Positions 6,076-7,082 of a stretch of DNA of 7,082 nucleotides are shown piece after piece. Each line of letters begins with the position of its first letter. The stretch's first letter is position 1. The stretch is from positions 1 to 7,082 of the forward strand of contig DAOVVL010000097.1 in NCBI GenBank assembly GCA_030637205.1, read 5' to 3'. The stretch comes from Thalassospiraceae bacterium (GTDB lineage: Bacteria; Pseudomonadota; Alphaproteobacteria; Rhodospirillales; Magnetovibrionaceae). A program made the translations under genes and the position numbers. The notes beneath the pieces were generated by a model. It worked only from the letters and a program-made list of their open reading frames with translations, was not told where the DNA came from and ran no database searches.

Positions 6076-6867
6076 ATGGAAAACCGGAACGACAGTCCCC
6101 CTGCCCCCCTTGAAATCACCCGCTCAGGTGACGGCGCGACTATCGCCTATCACGCGGTGGCGGGCAAGTCCCCGGGTGTGGTGTTTTTAGGCGGATTTCG
6201 CTCTGATATGAACGGAACCAAGGCGCTGGCGCTGGAAAAATGGTGCCGGGCCACGGGCCGGGCGTTTCTCAGGTTCGACTATGGCGGCCACGGGCAATCA
6301 TCGGGCGCGTTTACTGATGGCACCATTGCCACCTGGGCCGAGGACGCGATCTTCGCCATTGAGAAGCTTACCCAAGGTCCGCAGGTGCTGGTCGGATCAT
6401 CCATGGGCGGCTGGATTATGTTGGTGGCGGCGCTGAGGCTTAAGGGCAAAATCAGCGGCCTGTTGGGTCTGGCGGCGGCACCGGATTTTACCGAAGACCT
6501 GATCCATGGTGAGCTGACGCCGCGCCAGTTGGAAATTATTGAAACCGAAGGTCAGGTCAAAATCCCCAACTGCTACGACGTCGATGATCCTTACGTCATC
6601 ACCAAGGCCCTGATCGAGGACGGACGCCGGCAACGCCTGCTTCACAAACCCATTGCGCTGGATATTCCGGTGCGCCTGATCCAGGGCATGAAGGACGAAG
6701 ACGTTCCGTGGAAGACGGCGCTAAAAATTCAGGAAATGCTCGTGGGCGAAGACGTGGAAGTCCAGCTGGTCAAAAATGCCGATCACCGACTATCGGAACC
6801 CGCTGATCTGGACCGGCTTACCACCACCCTTGAAAGACTGTTGGCCCACATTGAAGCGAAATCTTAA
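6076..6867 (+). CDS. Alpha/beta hydrolase, ABHD10-like serine esterase/thioesterase
   Basis: The 263-residue protein has an alpha/beta hydrolase layout. The oxyanion-side region is VVFLGGFRSDMNGTKA (35-50), followed by FLRFDYGGHGQSSG (64-77). The nucleophile elbow is GSSMGG with Ser109. The acidic residue is probably Asp207 in QGMKDEDVPW, and the catalytic His is His237 in NADHRLS. This combination is characteristic of the ABHD10 family, whose animal members are mitochondrial acyl-protein thioesterases and acyl-glucuronide esterases. The bacterial substrate is unknown; calling it a thioesterase is inference. No signal peptide or membrane segment is seen, so it is probably cytoplasmic. The frame is open back to 5869, but conserved sequence begins after ATG 6076-6078 and the extension lies opposite GT4 coding sequence. 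No Shine-Dalgarno is evident at this ATG. The gene is transcribed away from the glycosyltransferase operon and towards the SDR gene, with 31 bases to the latter. Confidence 0.9.
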   Translation: MENRNDSPPAPLEITRSGDGATIAYHAVAGKSPGVVFLGGFRSDMNGTKALALEKWCRATGRAFLRFDYGGHGQSSGAFTDGTIATWAEDAIFAIEKLTQGPQVLVGSSMGGWIMLVAALRLKGKISGLLGLAAAPDFTEDLIHGELTPRQLEIIETEGQVKIPNCYDVDDPYVITKALIEDGRRQRLLHKPIALDIPVRLIQGMKDEDVPWKTALKIQEMLVGEDVEVQLVKNADHRLSEPADLDRLTTTLERLLAHIEAKS

Positions 6868-6898
6868 GCGCGCGGATTAGCCGCCCGCCAGCCACCCT

Positions 6899-7082
6899 TT
6901 AGCCCCCTGCGGCCAATACCGCCTTCAGGCCTTCGCGAAAACTGGGATAGCTAAGCTCAATTCCCAGTTCTTCCTTGATGCGCTGGTTGTTGATGCGCCG
7001 GTTATCGGCCCAGAACGTTCGCGCCATATCGCTCATGGTTGCGGACGCTTCTTCAAATGTCACCGCAGTGGGTGGCGTTTTG
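6899..7082 (-). CDS. SDR / NAD-dependent epimerase-like protein, C-terminal part (cut by window edge)
   Basis: The last 60 codons and TAA stop (6899-6901) of a minus-strand gene are present; the rest lies beyond the right edge. The peptide reads ...ATMSDMARTFWADNRRINNQRIKEELGIELSYPSFREGLKAVLAAGG. The NRRINNQRIKEELG-x(4)-YPSFREGL pattern is the typical C-terminal end of extended short-chain dehydrogenases of the YeeZ/NAD-epimerase group. There, new residues after the catalytic domain cap the sugar- or substrate-binding pocket. The nucleotide-binding and YxxxK motifs are outside the window, so activity and substrate cannot be judged. It converges with the hydrolase gene, and I see no convincing terminator in the 31-base gap. 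Confidence 0.65.
   Translation of the reverse strand, partial: KTPPTAVTFEEASATMSDMARTFWADNRRINNQRIKEELGIELSYPSFREGLKAVLAAGG

Noticed and set aside
6868..6898. Small GCGG/CCGC inverted repeat between the convergent hydrolase and SDR genes
   Set aside because: Only four pairs form and no U-tract follows in either direction, so a bidirectional terminator cannot be supported.

Overview
This is an ordinary chromosomal window, most probably from an alphaproteobacterium. The grounds are moderate-to-high GC, the sequence character of IF3, L20, L35 and ThrRS, and an ABHD10-type hydrolase. I cannot narrow it to genus. I found no tRNA, rRNA, CRISPR array, insertion sequence or phage gene. No previously undescribed system is evident.

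Most of the window (about 1-5960) is one run of minus-strand genes, listed here in transcription order. A GT4 glycosyltransferase (4809-5960) is followed 18 bases later by a GT9 heptosyltransferase-like gene (3813-4790). Then comes the conserved translation cluster thrS (1814-3730), infC (1161-1706), rpmI (666-863), rplT (281-640) and the start of pheS (1-150, cut by the window edge). This order matches the classic thrS-infC-rpmI-rplT-pheS arrangement. The glycosyltransferase pair is the local neighbour and probably builds LPS core or another surface glycan.

The cluster appears divided by signals. A sigma70-like promoter with a perfect TTGACA box overlaps the stop codon of the GT9 gene and faces thrS. 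A strong inverted repeat follows infC. A second promoter candidate lies upstream of rpmI, with a GC-rich stretch after its -10 and a structured leader of about 137 bases. A long GCAA-capped stem with U-rich tails separates rplT from pheS. The clearest point of interest is infC: its reading frame has no ATG, GTG or TTG that would give a full-length protein, but an ATC codon sits 7 bases after a strong Shine-Dalgarno sequence and gives a normal 181-residue IF3.

To the right, a plus-strand alpha/beta hydrolase of the ABHD10 type (6076-6867) diverges from the GT4 gene. It converges with the last 60 codons of a minus-strand SDR/NAD-dependent epimerase-like gene (6899-7082, cut by the window edge).
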